A stretch of 64,000 nucleotides of DNA from Rhinopithecus roxellana (taxonomy: Eukaryota; Chordata; Mammalia; Primates; Cercopithecidae). The translations under genes were made by a program, and so were the position numbers. The stretch is from the NCBI RefSeq assembly GCF_007565055.1, contig NC_044553.1, forward strand, positions 128,716,241 to 128,780,240, in the 5' to 3' direction. Of this stretch, positions 33,427-44,792 are shown piece after piece. The notes under the pieces are model-generated. The model saw only the letters and a program-made list of their open reading frames with translations. It had not been told where the DNA came from and did not search any database. The stretch's first letter is position 1; each line of letters starts with the position of its first letter.

Positions 33427-33811
33427 CAGTGGCTGGTTTTAAAGGCTACCTTGGAGCTGCAGTGAAGAGAATAGGAAACAGGGAAAGGTAAAACACTACA
33501 AAACTCACTGTTCTTACTGACTTTCAGGCATTTTTCTTGAATAAATATTCTTGGATTGTTGCTAGTATTTGATTAATTTTCAGAGACCCGAAAAAAGTTG
33601 ATTTTGACAATATTTTGCCTTTGTTCTTTCTCACTGCTTTTATGAAGGAGAGAATTTTTGGCGGTCCTTCACTCCACCATCTTCATTGACTTCCTAAACT
33701 TAGGATATTACACGTGTTTCGTTGCAATGAAAAAAAAAAGTGAGAATGTTAAAAATGTAAGAAAGAGGAATGAGTTGAGAAAAGTTTTTTCTTTTTTCTG
33801 TTTCTTTCTTT

Positions 33812-34097
33812 CTTTTTTTTTTTTCCGAGACAGGGTCTTGCATCCTTGTCCAGGCTTGAGTGTAGTGCTGTGATCACGGCTCTCTGTAGCCTCAACCACC
33901 TGGGCTCAAGCAACCCTTCTGCTTCAGTATCCCTAGAAGCTGGGATCACAAGCGTACCCCACCAGCACATTTTTTGCATTTTTTAGTAAGGTCTCACTGT
34001 GTTGTGCAGTCTAGTCTGGAACTCCTGGGCTCAAGTAATCCTCCTGCCTGGCCTCCCAAAATGCTTGGATTACAGGCCTGAGCCACATTGCTAGGCT
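33812..34097 (-). mobile_element. AluJ-like SINE, antisense
   Basis: A CTTTCTTTCTTT-type head, GACAGGGTCTTGCATCCTTG to CACATTGCTAGGCT. Full length and strongly diverged. Confidence 0.9.
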
Positions 34098-34225
34098 GAG
34101 AAATGTTTTTTTAATTACTATGTTCAGCGAAATTTTTTTTCTCTTTAATAGTAGGATGTGTAATCTATAAATGTTATGTTCATGCACAAATACGTTTGCC
34201 TTGTACCAAATTTTTAGTAAGTGGT

Positions 34226-34424
34226 GGAGGTTGGTAAACTACAGCCCCCATTTTGGTAAATTCAGTCTTACTGGCATGCAGGCATGCTGTTCTGCTAGTG
34301 CACTGTCCGTGGCTGTAACTATGCTGTGGTTGTAGAGGTGCATAGGTGCAAAAGAACGCATCTGACCTGCAGAGCCTAATATGTTTACTGTCTGGCTCCT
34401 TACAGAAATAGTTTGCCAACTCCT
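34226..34424. mobile_element. hAT-type MITE (family not assigned)
   Basis: The ends are inverted copies: AGGTTGGTAAACTACAGCC at the left and TAGTTTGCCAACTCCT at the right. The internal part (AGAGCCTAATATGTTTACTG, TCTGGCTCCTTACAGAAATA) matches a common non-autonomous hAT element. The name is not recalled with certainty. Confidence 0.65.
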
Positions 34425-34844
34425 CATGCGTAGGGATGTAAATAGCAATTTTTTTAGTACAGTAATGAATTGGGAAATAGGTTAACTTGCAGTTTGCTTA
34501 TTTCTACATGGTTATTTTAAAAACTCTAATGTCAAGAATGAATTTGTTAGAACACTTTGGTTGTGAGCAATGTTATGCTATGAACATTTTTTACTTGCCT
34601 TATAGAAATTAAAGATCAACGATAGTTGAATTAATTCAAGCAATGCTTTTGGTGCTGTGAATAGATTGTACAGTCACTTCCTTGGAAAACTTCTATTCGG
34701 AAACAGTTTGGTCCAGTCACTTATATCTTGGCATTTGGAATACAACATAGTGGACATCTGACTCCAAAGTAGGAGGAATGCCTGTGAAAGGGCAGTGACC
34801 CCACGAAAGGGCGCCCGGGGGATGTCCTCAAGTGTTCCGTTGTT

Positions 34845-34970
34845 ATTTGAACTTGGGCAGGCCACTTTGTTTTTCTGGTCTCAATTTTATCCTCTATTAA
34901 ATGGGTGTAATATACCTCTTCTGAAAACATTGTATGAATTAAATGAGGTTATGTGTGACTATTCCTCATA
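34845..34970 (+). repeat. MIR fragment
   Basis: TTTGAACTTGGGCAGGCCAC, CTCAATTTTATCCTCTATTA, AATGGGTGTAATATACCTC and TGAATTAAATGAGGTTATGT follow the MIR core to 3' region in sense orientation. Confidence 0.75.
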
Positions 34971-35639
34971 AACTATAAAAGTTGAATAATTGTCTGTACT
35001 GTTATTATTATTGATATTGTTACTAATGTGTAATCAAGATGCAGAAGAGGTTTTTTTCTGTTGCTGATGCCATTAGCCATACCACTGAAGCCAGATTCTT
35101 TAAAATATTAAAACTTCCATTAATTTAAAAACACTATGCACTTTCCAAGCCCAAACCCCAATTTCTGTTTCACTCTTGAGAATTTTTTTTTCAAAAATAA
35201 AACAAGTTTAATTTAAAATGCTGCTTCTTTAGATAGTTCATTTCTGAAAGTTTGCACATTGCAGAAGCATCAATAGTTCTGATTTTTTCATGTCCTTGAA
35301 AAAAAAAAAGAGTTCTTATTTAGGTTAGATGACTCATAATTTAGTGAAGGTAGAATTTACAATCCTAGATGGAAAGTCTAAGAAAAAATATTATATAGGA
35401 ATCTAGCTTGTTTTTATTTTAGGTTGGAATTAGCAATTCTATGTGGCTGAAACTTTGACTTACCGCAGTTAAACATTATTCAATGGTGAATTGATGATAT
35501 ACTGCGTTGTATAAGGTATAAAAGGTGAGGGGAAATAGTTATCTCTAAGGCAATTTTCTCTAATAACATTATTTTCTAAGCAGTAAGTTCGGTATGTGTG
35601 TGAGAGAGAAGGGTACAGAGGGCATGTGATTAGGTTTGT

Positions 35640-35785
35640 CCTTGGAGTGAGACAGGTCAGGGTTTTGTTTCTGCTCCACTTAGAAGCTTGTTGTGTCAAT
35701 TTGGGCACGACACTTTGTGCTCCCCTGTAAATTGGGAATATTACTTGCCTCATATAGCCTTGTCGTGTGATAGGCAAAGGTGTGT
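35640..35785 (+). repeat. MIR fragment
   Basis: TTGTGTCAATTTGGGCACGA, TGTAAATTGGGAATATTACT and TGCCTCATATAGCCTTGTCG follow the MIR order in sense orientation. Confidence 0.7.
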
Positions 35786-36013
35786 CAGGACCCTGTGGCC
35801 TGCCCACCACTCTGATCATGAGGCCAGCGGAAATGGGAGGGCAAAGCATAGGTCAGATCAATAAAATTCACACCTGTCCCAAAGTTACATATCCAGACTA
35901 GAATGTTAACGAAATACTGAAAAGACATAGGTTATTGTTTATCATTATTTGTGTTTTCAGAAGTACTACTGAGCAACTTAGCATCATGCAACATGTATTT
36001 GTAAATAAGACAT

Positions 36014-36341
36014 ACAGCCGGCCCTCCATATCCATGGGTTCTGCATCGCTGGATTCAGATCCAAAAGTATTAAAGACAAAAATCACTGGGTCTATACTGA
36101 ACACGTACAGACGTTTTTTTCTTGTCATCATTCTCTAAACAATACAGTATAATAAGTATTTACATGGCATTTACATTGTATTAGGTATTATAAGCATCTA
36201 GAGATGACTGAAGGTATATGGGAGGGTATGCATAAATTATATGCAGACATTTTAGATCAGAACCTTCAGCATCTGTGAATTTTGGTCAGGGGGACTCCTG
36301 GAACCAGTTTCCCACAGGATTCCATACTGGAGGGTTGACTG
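36014..36341. mobile_element. Tigger-like (pogo/Tc1) MITE
   Basis: CAGCCGGCCCTCCATATCCA at the left and CATACTGGAGGGTTGACTG at the right are degenerate inverted ends. The internal text (TAAGTATTTACATGGCATTT, TATTATAAGCATCTAGAGAT, CTGTGAATTTTGGTCAGGGG) matches a Tigger-derived short element. Exact subfamily not assigned. Confidence 0.75.
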
Positions 36342-36861
36342 AATTTTCATGATTCTAGAAGGTACACAGTATTTACTATAGATCATTTGGAACATAGAGT
36401 AATGTGGAGGAAAACAGCCGTCATTTGCAGGCTTCTTTGCCATTCCGAGCTGTTACCAATTTGGCATAGCCGTAGTTTCGTGTCCCATGTTTGTCCCAGC
36501 AATAGTATGTTTCCTATGCCATAAAATATTCTGCAGAAATCTGATTTCTAAAGACTACAATGTTTCTGCTGTAAAGATTGTGACCATTGACTTTATTATT
36601 TGTTTTGACCTGGGCATAGATCCTTGTAGACAACTTTGTGCACTCTTCTGGTGATTTCAAGCAAAGCCCCTTCCAAAACTGGGTGCCACAGTTGAAATGC
36701 TCACCCAGAGAGGCCCTCCCCACTCTCAGTGACACTGGGACACCCCCCTTAAATTTGGTCTTTCCTTTAAGGTAGGCAAAAACGGCATCTTTCTGTTTCC
36801 AGTTTTTATCTGTTGGAAAACTATGGTTTAATGTTGTTTCTTTAAGGTCGCTAGCCATGTG
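36342..36861. other. Single-copy stretch without recognised gene
   Basis: The 135-codon antisense frame here runs into the Alu and shows no protein family. No other feature seen. Confidence 0.5.
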
Positions 36862-37142
36862 TTTTTTTTTGAGACAGGGTCTCACTGTGTCACCCAGGCT
36901 GGAGTGCAGTGGTGAGAACACAGCTCACTGCAGCCTCGACCTCCCGGGCTCAAGTGATCCTCTTCAGCTTCCTGAGTAGCTGGGACCACAGGCTCATGCC
37001 ATGACAACCGGATAATTTTTAATTTTTTTGTAGGGGTCTAGCTATGTAGCCCAGGCTGGTCTTGAACCCCTGGGCTCAAAGCATCCACCTGCCTTGGCTT
37101 CCCAGCGTGCTGGGATTGTAGGCATGAGCCATTGTGCCCAGT
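36862..37142 (-). mobile_element. AluJ-like SINE, antisense
   Basis: GAGACAGGGTCTCACTGTGT to GCCATTGTGCCCAGT, full dimer with many changes. Confidence 0.92.
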
Positions 37143-38185
37143 CTGTTTCTTCTTCAAATCACCTGCTTCTTTGCTAGTTTTTCTAAAAATTAAGGTTTTT
37201 TTAATTGAAAAGTTTATAGGATATGTTGATATGACTATAATGTATGTTTATTTTTATCTGTCAAGTATTTTTCCCACTTTATCATTACTTTCAATTTTGT
37301 TTAGAGTGTTTTTGGCACATAAAGTTGAAAACTTGCATAGCTTCCAATATATCAACCTTTTCCATTTTAAGTACTTTTTAACTTAAAAAGTCCTTTCAAA
37401 CCCTGAAATATGCAAATATTCTCCTACATTTATTTGTTTGCCTTATGGTTTTATGTTTTAGTTTATCTGAAACTTTTAAATGTGTCTTCTGTTTGGATAT
37501 AGGTGTTGTCTTTCCCTTCATATAATACATTTTCCCAAGCAGCATTTTTGAATTTTCTCTTCTTTACCAATGTAAAATCCTACCTCTATTGTACTCTTTA
37601 TAAAACATTTTTTTCCCAGACCACTGCTATTATCTTGCACGCTATGCTGGACATTTATAAACATTTCGACACACAGTGGTGAAAACGCCCCTCTGAAATT
37701 GTTTTCTTGTGTATTCCACCTATTTATTTTTCCATGTAAGTTTTAGAATTATTGTCAGGTTCTCTCCCTGACTTGGGAGTTTTAGTTGGGACTGGCCTTC
37801 GGTCAGGAGAATCAGCATCAGTATGGTAGACTGTGTTTCTGTTTAAGACATGGTAGGTCTTTGGATTAGCCAAGGTTTCCGTTTTCAGTCATTCAGAAAG
37901 TACTGCCATTTTCTCCATAGACATTCTGTCCATTCATTTTGAAATTTCCTTCTTTAACTTTTGCAATTTTTGTGTTATGGTGAATGGACCTACCTTCCGT
38001 GGACAAACAAACCCCTTTCCCCAGATTTTTGAGCTAGTTATTGCCGATGCATATTGTTCATGTGAAGCTGGCTTATTTATTGAAGGCTTAAAATTATGAT
38101 CCTGTAGTTCTAGCGTATTTTTATTTATCTCTACGTATTTCTATTTATATCTATAATACAATGTATTCCCTCTTTTAGTGCCATT
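37143..38185. other. AT-rich; possible very old L1 remnants, no gene
   Basis: The part near 37,490-37,640 (GGTGTTGTCTTTCCCTTCAT, TAATACATTTTCCCAAGCAG) loosely resembles antisense L1 ORF2 text. The rest shows nothing recognisable. Confidence 0.4.
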
Positions 38186-39865
38186 TTAAATTTTAAATGT
38201 TTAAAAATTTGTGTAAATTGAAGGGGTACAAGTGTATTTTGCCTGGGGGTGAAGCCTGGGTTTTTAATGTATCTACCGCATGTATATAATGTACATTAAG
38301 TAATTCATCATCCCTCACCCCTCCCACCTTTTAAAGTCTCCAGTGTTACCATTTTACACTCTATATCCTTGTGTTCACGTGATTTAGCTCCCACTGATAA
38401 GTGAGAATACGTGGTATTTGACTTTCTGTTTCTTAGTTGTTTCACTTAAGATAATGGCCTCCAGTTCCATGTATGTTGCTGCAAAAGACATGATTTCTTT
38501 CTTTTAGTGGCTGAACAGTATTCCAGTGTATAGATGCCACATTTCCTTTATCCAGTCATCCATTGATGGACACTTGGGTTGATTCCACATCTTTGCTATT
38601 GTGAATAGTGCAGTGATAAAAATACAGGTGCAGGTGTCTTTTTGATATAATTTTTTTTTTTTCATTTGGGTATATACCCAATAGTGGGATTGCTGGGTCA
38701 AATGGCAGTTCCATTTCTAGTTCTTTGAGAAATCTCCATGTTGTTTTCCATAGATTTGCACTAATTTACATTTCCACCACCAGTGTGTAAGCGTTCCATT
38801 TTCTCCACAGTCTCCCCAGCACCTGTTACTTGTTAACTGTTTAATAATTGCCATTCTGATTGGCGTAAGGTGGTATCTCATTGGAGTTTCAATTTGCATC
38901 TCTTTGATGATTAGTGACATTGAGCATTTTTCATTTGCTTGTTGGCCATTTATACGTCTAGTTTTGAAAAATGTCTATTCATGTTCTTTGCTCACTTTTT
39001 AATGGAGTTACTTGGTTTTTGTAAATTTGTTTGAGTTCCTTGTAAATTCTGGATGTTAATCCCCTGTCAGCTGCATAGTTTGCAAATGTCTTCTCTTATT
39101 CCGCAGGCTGTCTGTTCACTCTGTTGATTATTTCTTTTGCTGTGCAGAAGCTTTTTTAAAGTCCCATTTCTCTATTTTTGTTTTTGTTGCTTGTGCTTTT
39201 CAGGTCTTTGTCACGAATTCTTTGCCCAAACCAATGTCCAGCAGTCTTCCCTCGGGTTTCTTCTAATACTTTTATAGTTTCAGGTCTTAGAATTAAGTCT
39301 GTAATCTATCTTGAGTTGATTTGTGTATACAGTGAGAGATAGGGGTCCAGTATCATTCTTCTGCATATAGCAATCCAATTTCTCCAGCACCGTTTATTGA
39401 AAAGGGTGTCCTTTTTCCCAGTGTTAATGATTTTGCCGACTTTGTGAGATCAGTTGAATGTATCAGTGTTCTCTTCCATTCCGTTGGTCTGTATGTCTAT
39501 TTTTGTGCCAATATTGTGCTGTTTTGATTACCATAGCCTTGAGGTATAATTTGAAGTCAGATAATGTGATGCCCCGGCTTTGTTCTTTTTGCTTAGGATT
39601 GTTTTGGCTATTCAGGCTCACTTTTGGGTCCACATGAATTTTAGGATGGTTTTTTTTTTTTTTTCTAATTTTGTGAAAAGTGATATTAGTATTTAGATAG
39701 GCATTGCTTTGAATCTGTAGATTGCTTTGGGCAGTATGGTCATTTTAATGATATTAATTCTTCTGATCCACGAGCATGGAACATGGAATGTTTTCCATAT
39801 GTTTGTGTGAGCTACAGTTTGTTTTATTAATGTTTTGTAGTTTTCTAAAAATTCTTGTTAAATGT
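38186..39865 (-). mobile_element. L1 3' half (L1PB/L1MA age), antisense, 5'-truncated
   Basis: The 3' UTR at the left (AAATTGAAGGGGTACAAGTG), then reverse ORF2: CTTTATCCAGTCATCCATTG, TTGGGTATATACCCAATAGT, TCTCCCCAGCACCTGTTACT and GCAATCCAATTTCTCC. The minus-strand translation near 38,560-38,900 shows NQPKCPSMDDWI and MRYHLTPIRMAIIK, hallmarks of the L1 ORF2 C-terminus. Several stops and frameshifts; homology ends near 39,865 in the reverse-transcriptase region. Confidence 0.92.
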
Positions 39866-40429
39866 TAACTTACTACCTTTCTTTAACCTATTCTTATATA
39901 TTTGGCTTTTAATATATTTTTTCATATTAAAAACTTCCTTTAGATTTAACTTGCATTAGGAGTATCTCCTATAAAGAGCAAATACTTTGACTTTTATATA
40001 TTGTTTGCATAAAAATCAAGTTAAATTGGAAATTGAAAAGTTCCCTTAAAGATCACTTTAGTGGGATTTAAGTTCAAATAAATAATAGTATGAGATATTT
40101 ATGTGTTTCTAGATTTTTTACATATATTTGTAAATGTATATCCCAGATGTTTCAAACAAATTCCATGCAAATCGCTTGTTTTAAAATAGTTTTTTAAAAG
40201 CCAGTCAAATTTAGCAGTGGGGGACTGAATGCCAACTTCAGTGACACTAATGTTCCTAAGTTCTGATAACCATAACCCACTACCATCTGACCAGCCAAAA
40301 ATTAACTAGAATACTAAAACTAATTTCTAGTGAAAAATAAAAATGAATACAACTTTGTATATTCTCTCTAAAGGAATGTACATTGCAAATAGAATTTTAA
40401 TTTATCGTCATCCTATTATTACATGCAAT
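39866..40429. other. AT-rich single-copy stretch
   Basis: No gene, RNA gene or clear transposon recognised. Confidence 0.5.
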
Positions 40430-40525
40430 CTTTCAAATTCTTTAAACCATTTCATCTTAACAAGAGCCCCGTGTTGTATTGTTCCCATTTTAGAGACAAG
40501 AAATATGACCCCAGGAAAGGTTAAA
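40430..40525 (-). repeat. MIR fragment adjoining the minisatellite
   Basis: TTGTTCCCATTTTAGAGACA, then AGAAATATGACCCCAGGAAA and GGTTAAATAATG parallel the reverse MIR order (cccattttacagatgagg, then gaggttaagtaa). The first minisatellite unit begins within the GGTTAAATAATG text. Confidence 0.6.
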
Positions 40526-41306
40526 TAATGTGTGGAGGTGGATATCCATGTAATAATGTGTGGAGGCGGATATCCATGTAATAATGTGTGGAGGCGGATA
40601 TCCATGTAATAATGTGTGGAGGCGGATATCCATGTAATAATGTGTGGAGGCGGATATCCATGTAATAATGTGTGGAGGCGGATATCCATGTAATAATGTG
40701 TGGAGGCGGATATCCATGTATTAATGTGTGGAGGCGGATATCCATGTATTAATGTGTGGAGGCGGATATCCATGTAATAATGTGTGGAGGCGGATATCCA
40801 TGTAATAATGTGTGGAGGCGGATACCCATGTAATAATGTGTGGAGGCGGATACCCATGTATTAATGTGTGGAGGCGGATACCCATGTAATAATGTGTGGA
40901 GGCGGATACCCATGTAATAATGTGTGGAGGCGGATACCCATGTATTAATGTGTGGAGGCGGATACCCATGTAATAATGTGTGGAGGCGGATACCCATGTA
41001 ATAATGTGTGGAGGCGGATACCCATGTAATAATGTGTGGAGGCGGATACCCATGTAATAATGTGTGGAGGCGGATACCCATGTAATAATGTGTGGAGGCG
41101 GATACCCATGTAATAATGTGTGGAGGCGGATACCCATGTAATAATGTGTGGAGGCGGATACCCATGTAATAATGTGTGGAGGCGGATACCCATGTAATAA
41201 TGTGTGGAGGCGGATACCCATGTAATAATGTGTGGAGGCGGATATCCATGTAATAATGTGTGGAGGCGGATATCCATGTAATAATGTGTGGAGGTGGATA
41301 TCCATG
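40523..41306. repeat. Minisatellite: 28 copies of a 28-bp unit
   Basis: 784 bp of head-to-tail units with core TGTGTGGAGGCGGATAYCC. Units 1-10 and 26-28 read GGATATCC (an EcoRV site); units 11-25 read GGATACCC. Units 8, 9, 13 and 16 start TATTAATG instead of TAATAATG. Only the first and last units have GGTGG instead of GGCGG, so each interior unit keeps one CpG. No insertions or deletions occur. Because 28 is not divisible by three and the minus strand has no stop in any phase, all three antisense frames stay open (one runs 234 codons, 40,749-41,453). That frame is a by-product, not a gene. Confidence 0.98.
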
Positions 41307-41662
41307 TATTGAGTTGAACTGACCATTGACCCTTGATATTTCTTTTAAACCATGGTGGTGACCAGCGTCCTCCCAGCTATAATCGGAGTAGACTAGAGAT
41401 TTGGGGGAAAGGAAAGAATAATGTGTGTGCATTTGGGCAGTTGTTGTCTGCACTTATGTAAATTATTTTATCAGTCTTATTTAGACCCTTTTATAGGATT
41501 CAATATGCTAAGTGAAGTCGTATTTCCCATATTGCTAATATTTGCATTTCAGTTGTCGTTATACTATCCAAATTGGAAATGGATGTGTTAAACTGATCTA
41601 ATTTAAATAAGAATCTCACCTTCTAGTTGCATACAAACTGCATTGTTTGTTAAAAGAAAGAG
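41307..41662. other. Single-copy flank of the minisatellite
   Basis: AT-rich, no gene or transposon recognised. The long antisense repeat frame begins in this flank at 41,453. Confidence 0.5.
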
Positions 41663-41985
41663 AAGCTAGGAGTGGTGGCTCATGCCTGTAATCCCAGCAC
41701 TTTGGGAGGCGGAGGTGGGAGGGTCACCCAAAGTCAGGAGTTTGAGACCAGCCTGACCAATATGGTGAAACCCTGTCTCTACTAAAAATACAAAAATTAG
41801 CCGGGCATGGTGGCGGACACCTGTAATCCCAGCTATTTGAGAGGCTGAGACAGGAGAACTGCTTGCACCTGGGAGGCAGAGGTTGCAGTGAGCCAAGATT
41901 GCACCATTGTACTCCAGCCTGGGTGACAGCAAGACTCTATCTCAAGAAAAAACAAAAAACAAAAAGGAGAGAGAGAGAGAGAGAG
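41663..41985 (+). mobile_element. AluS-like SINE with GA-expanded tail
   Basis: AGCTAGGAGTGGTGGCTCAT to AAGACTCTATCTC, then a CAAAAAACAAAAAGG tail turning into (GA)10 at 41,966-41,985. Confidence 0.93.
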
Positions 41986-42657
41986 TTGCATTATAGATAG
42001 TATATTATATAGACTAGCTAAATTGTAAAATTCAGGCAGAATTTTTTTTTCCTACACATTAATAAATTTTAGGTTAGAGGCCCATACCGTTTATAGCCAA
42101 GAGTGTAAGATACAACAGAACTATTTTGTTTGTTTTACAACTGGATTTTTAAGATCCATTTTTACTCCAGACTTTTCTTTGTAAGCCTCTTCTTTCCCTG
42201 ACAAGGAGAATACTACATTGAAAGTGGAGCTCTTAGATCTTTTCACTTTGCAGATGGGTCATACCTTAAAAAATAATGTGACAAAGATAAAAAATTATTA
42301 TTTTTTCTCATTTCTTAATTCCTTATAATATCATACTGTTTCCTAATTGAATAGCATTATCACTGACACTGCAAGGTTAGGGAAACAAGTACACAAATCT
42401 TTTGCATGGTGGATTGTTACTTTTCAAAATGTGTGAACGGAATAGCAGTACTCTTGAAAATATTTTTTAAAAATCACTCTAAAAATTGCGCAGTTCTGTA
42501 TTTCATATTTTTACTAGGCCCATCACTTAACACAAACTTGAATTTATATCATATGTAGAACCAATTTTATTATTTAGGCACCATCAGAAAGGAAAAAGTT
42601 TTTCATTTGGCTTTCCATATTTTTCCACCTTTAATTTTAAAAGCAGAAGTAGAAAAG
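41986..42657. other. AT-rich single-copy stretch
   Basis: No recognisable gene, RNA or transposon. Confidence 0.5.
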
Positions 42658-42803
42658 CAGCTGGGTGTGGTGGCTCACATCTGTAATCCCAGCATTTTGG
42701 GAGGCCAATGTGGGAAGATAGCTTGAGGCCAGAAGTTTGAGACCAGCCTGGTCAACAAAGTGAGACCCTCATCTACAGAAAACAAAGCAAAATAAAACAA
42801 AAC
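42658..42803 (+). mobile_element. Free left Alu monomer-like SINE
   Basis: GCAGCTGGGTGTGGTGGCTC to GTGAGACCCTCATCTACAG with an A-rich tail. One arm only. Confidence 0.87.
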
Positions 42804-43447
42804 CCAGAGAAGCAACATAAGATCTTTCATTTCAGTTATAATAATTTTTATTGTTCTCCAAGTTCTATTTACCAACTTAAAATATTCTAAATTCTAAGTT
42901 TCAAATATTATTGATAGTAAATAAGCAAGTATATCTCACTTTAAAAAATATTCTTAATTTTCATATAAGTCAATTATTATTGGCATTCTAGATCTTCTAC
43001 CCTGTAAATCTTTGATTTTAACATGTTTAAGTAATTTCTTCTTTTCTTAAAACTTTCCACCCTAGACAATTGTCAGATTAACCCTCAGATTATTAGCACA
43101 GAGTTAGAAAGGCAAAATTTCCTTACATTTGCAAGAGTTGGAACTAAAATAAGTCAATTAAAACACAAAGATATTCTATATAAAGCAAAAATGTGTTATT
43201 CTAAGCAGGCGAGCTAGTTGCTTAATAAAGTTAACGTTTCTTCTAAAATGGCTAACAAATAGCAAGTCTTTTAACATTTCCAACATTTTATTTTCGTGGA
43301 AAAAGCAAATTTTCACATGTGCAGAAAATGCAATGATTAAATAAGCTTAACGAAAGATTTTTTTGCACAATTCATTTTTGGGTTTGGTTTTGGTCTGTGT
43401 TTCTGTAGTACCCAGTAGACACAATCTTGTGGATGCCTAACAGTCTC
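42804..43447. other. AT-rich single-copy stretch
   Basis: No gene or transposon recognised. Confidence 0.5.
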
Positions 43448-43459
43448 AAGAGGTGAACT

Positions 43460-43727
43460 TTTTTTTTTGGGGGGGACAGAGTCTGGCTCTGTCGCCCGGG
43501 CTGGAGTGCAGTGGCCGGATCTCAGCTCACTGCAAGCTCCGCCTCCCGGGTTTACGCCATTCTCCTGCCTCAGCCTCCCGAGTAGCTGGGACTACAGGTG
43601 CCTGCCACCTCGCCCGGCTAGTTTTTTGTATTTTTTAGTAGAGACGGGGTTTCACCGTGTTCACCAGGATGGTCTCGATCTCCTGACCTTGTGATCCGCC
43701 CATCTCGGCCTCCCAAAGTGCTGGGAT
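43460..43727 (-). mobile_element. AluYR-type SINE (Old World monkey type), 5'-truncated, antisense
   Basis: CAGTGGCCGGATCTCAGCTC and GCCACCTCGCCCGGCTAG mark the monkey AluYR group. It is flanked by a perfect 12-bp duplication, AAGAGGTGAACT, at 43,448-43,459 and 43,728-43,739. The first about 25 bp of the Alu are missing, so it is a 5'-truncated but genuine retroposition. Confidence 0.93.
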
Positions 43728-43739
43728 AAGAGGTGAACT

Positions 43740-44777
43740 CTCAAGCTTCTTTGCTCTTTAGGATTCTGCAACTTGAAGAACATCTGTTAAAAAGTAGCAA
43801 AGCTGATACATTTCAGTTTTCCATCTTCTGTGTGCCTGTTCTCTCCCGGCTTGGAAAGGAAGGAAGAGCTGGTGGGAAGGGCTGAGGAAATTGAGGGGCC
43901 GGAAGAAGGGCGTGTCCACACTGAGATGCTGCTGGGCGTACTGGAGCTCCAGGGATGGGGGCCACTGTGTGGCTGCAGAGCAGCTTGGCCCCAGGGGGGC
44001 CCGGAGCCCATGGAGTCCAGTGCTGTCTGAGGTGCACAACAAGGTACACATGGAGATTTTTGTAACTGTCTTTTTCATACGTCTCCTTTTTTGAGAATCA
44101 CTGGTTGGCATCTCGACACCCTCATGGAATAGACCGCCCATGCACTGTGTGTACATGCTGTTTTAAAAGTGCCCGGAATAGACTCTTGAGGCAGGTAAGG
44201 AGCTACCATTCCTCCTTTACACAATGAGAAGTCTGTGCAGGTATAAAACGAGAAAACAGGCTTAGAGTGCATGAGCAGCCTGCCTGTGGTTACATCCCAA
44301 GAAGCCCATGCCTGTTCTGAAACTGGAAGTCATGTGAAACATTTTGAGCACTGATGATCTCCATTTATCAGTAATTTCAGCTAATTGGGTTGTTTAAGTG
44401 AGTAGGCATTTATTTGTGGTTTTGTTTTTCTTATGATAGAGAATAGTAGTTGGGTTTCATGGAACGTAACTTCTGAGTGCCTGGTGGTGTGACGTCGACC
44501 TGGTAGTGGGTTTAGGGGATGGAGGGAGATCTATCTAATCAAGTTAATTTTAACAACCAGCAGGACACTCAGTTGTGCATCTTCTTCCTTAAAAGGACAT
44601 TCTGACTCTTTGAGAGAATCTTCCTGTGTATACATTCTTCATAGGCCAGGTGGACTTTTCCTGTATATAAGGTACACACCATACACAAAAATGCATGTGT
44701 TGGTGCATTTCCCCACTGGCTTTTCATCATTGGTGCCAGGCTGTGACAAGCTTTGCAGTACCAGATTATGTGGCTGC
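43740..44777. other. Single-copy stretch without recognised gene
   Basis: Overlapping frames of 65-132 codons on both strands at 43,760-44,160 show no family. A weak MIR-like segment (ACAATGAGAAGTCTGTGCAG) lies near 44,220. Confidence 0.45.
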
Positions 44778-44792
44778 CTCTGCCTTTTTCTT

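Larger units (their letters stand above)
29697..33692 (-). mobile_element. Old L1 (ORF2 5' half, ORF1 region, 5' UTR), antisense
   Basis: Reading leftward on the minus strand: a 5' terminus near 33,692 (GGAAGTCAATGAAGATGGTG on the minus strand), a 5' UTR and ORF1-like region, then the ORF2 N-terminal half ending near 29,700 (plus-strand landmarks TTGATCCATTGGTCATTTAA, GAGAAGAAAGTTTATTCTGC). Three Alus interrupt it. Decay suggests L1M age, and the 31,080-32,700 part could also be HAL1. No intact frame. Confidence 0.75.
34425..36013. other. Mostly single-copy AT-rich stretch with two MIR remnants
   Basis: No gene recognised. The 126-codon antisense frame at 35,469-35,849 overlaps a MIR and shows no protein family. 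Confidence 0.5.

Noticed and set aside
40749..41453. A 234-codon repetitive antisense frame as a repeat-protein gene
   Set aside because: Fully explained by the 28-bp minisatellite, which lacks stops in all minus-strand phases; no start context, splice signal or unique coding region supports it.
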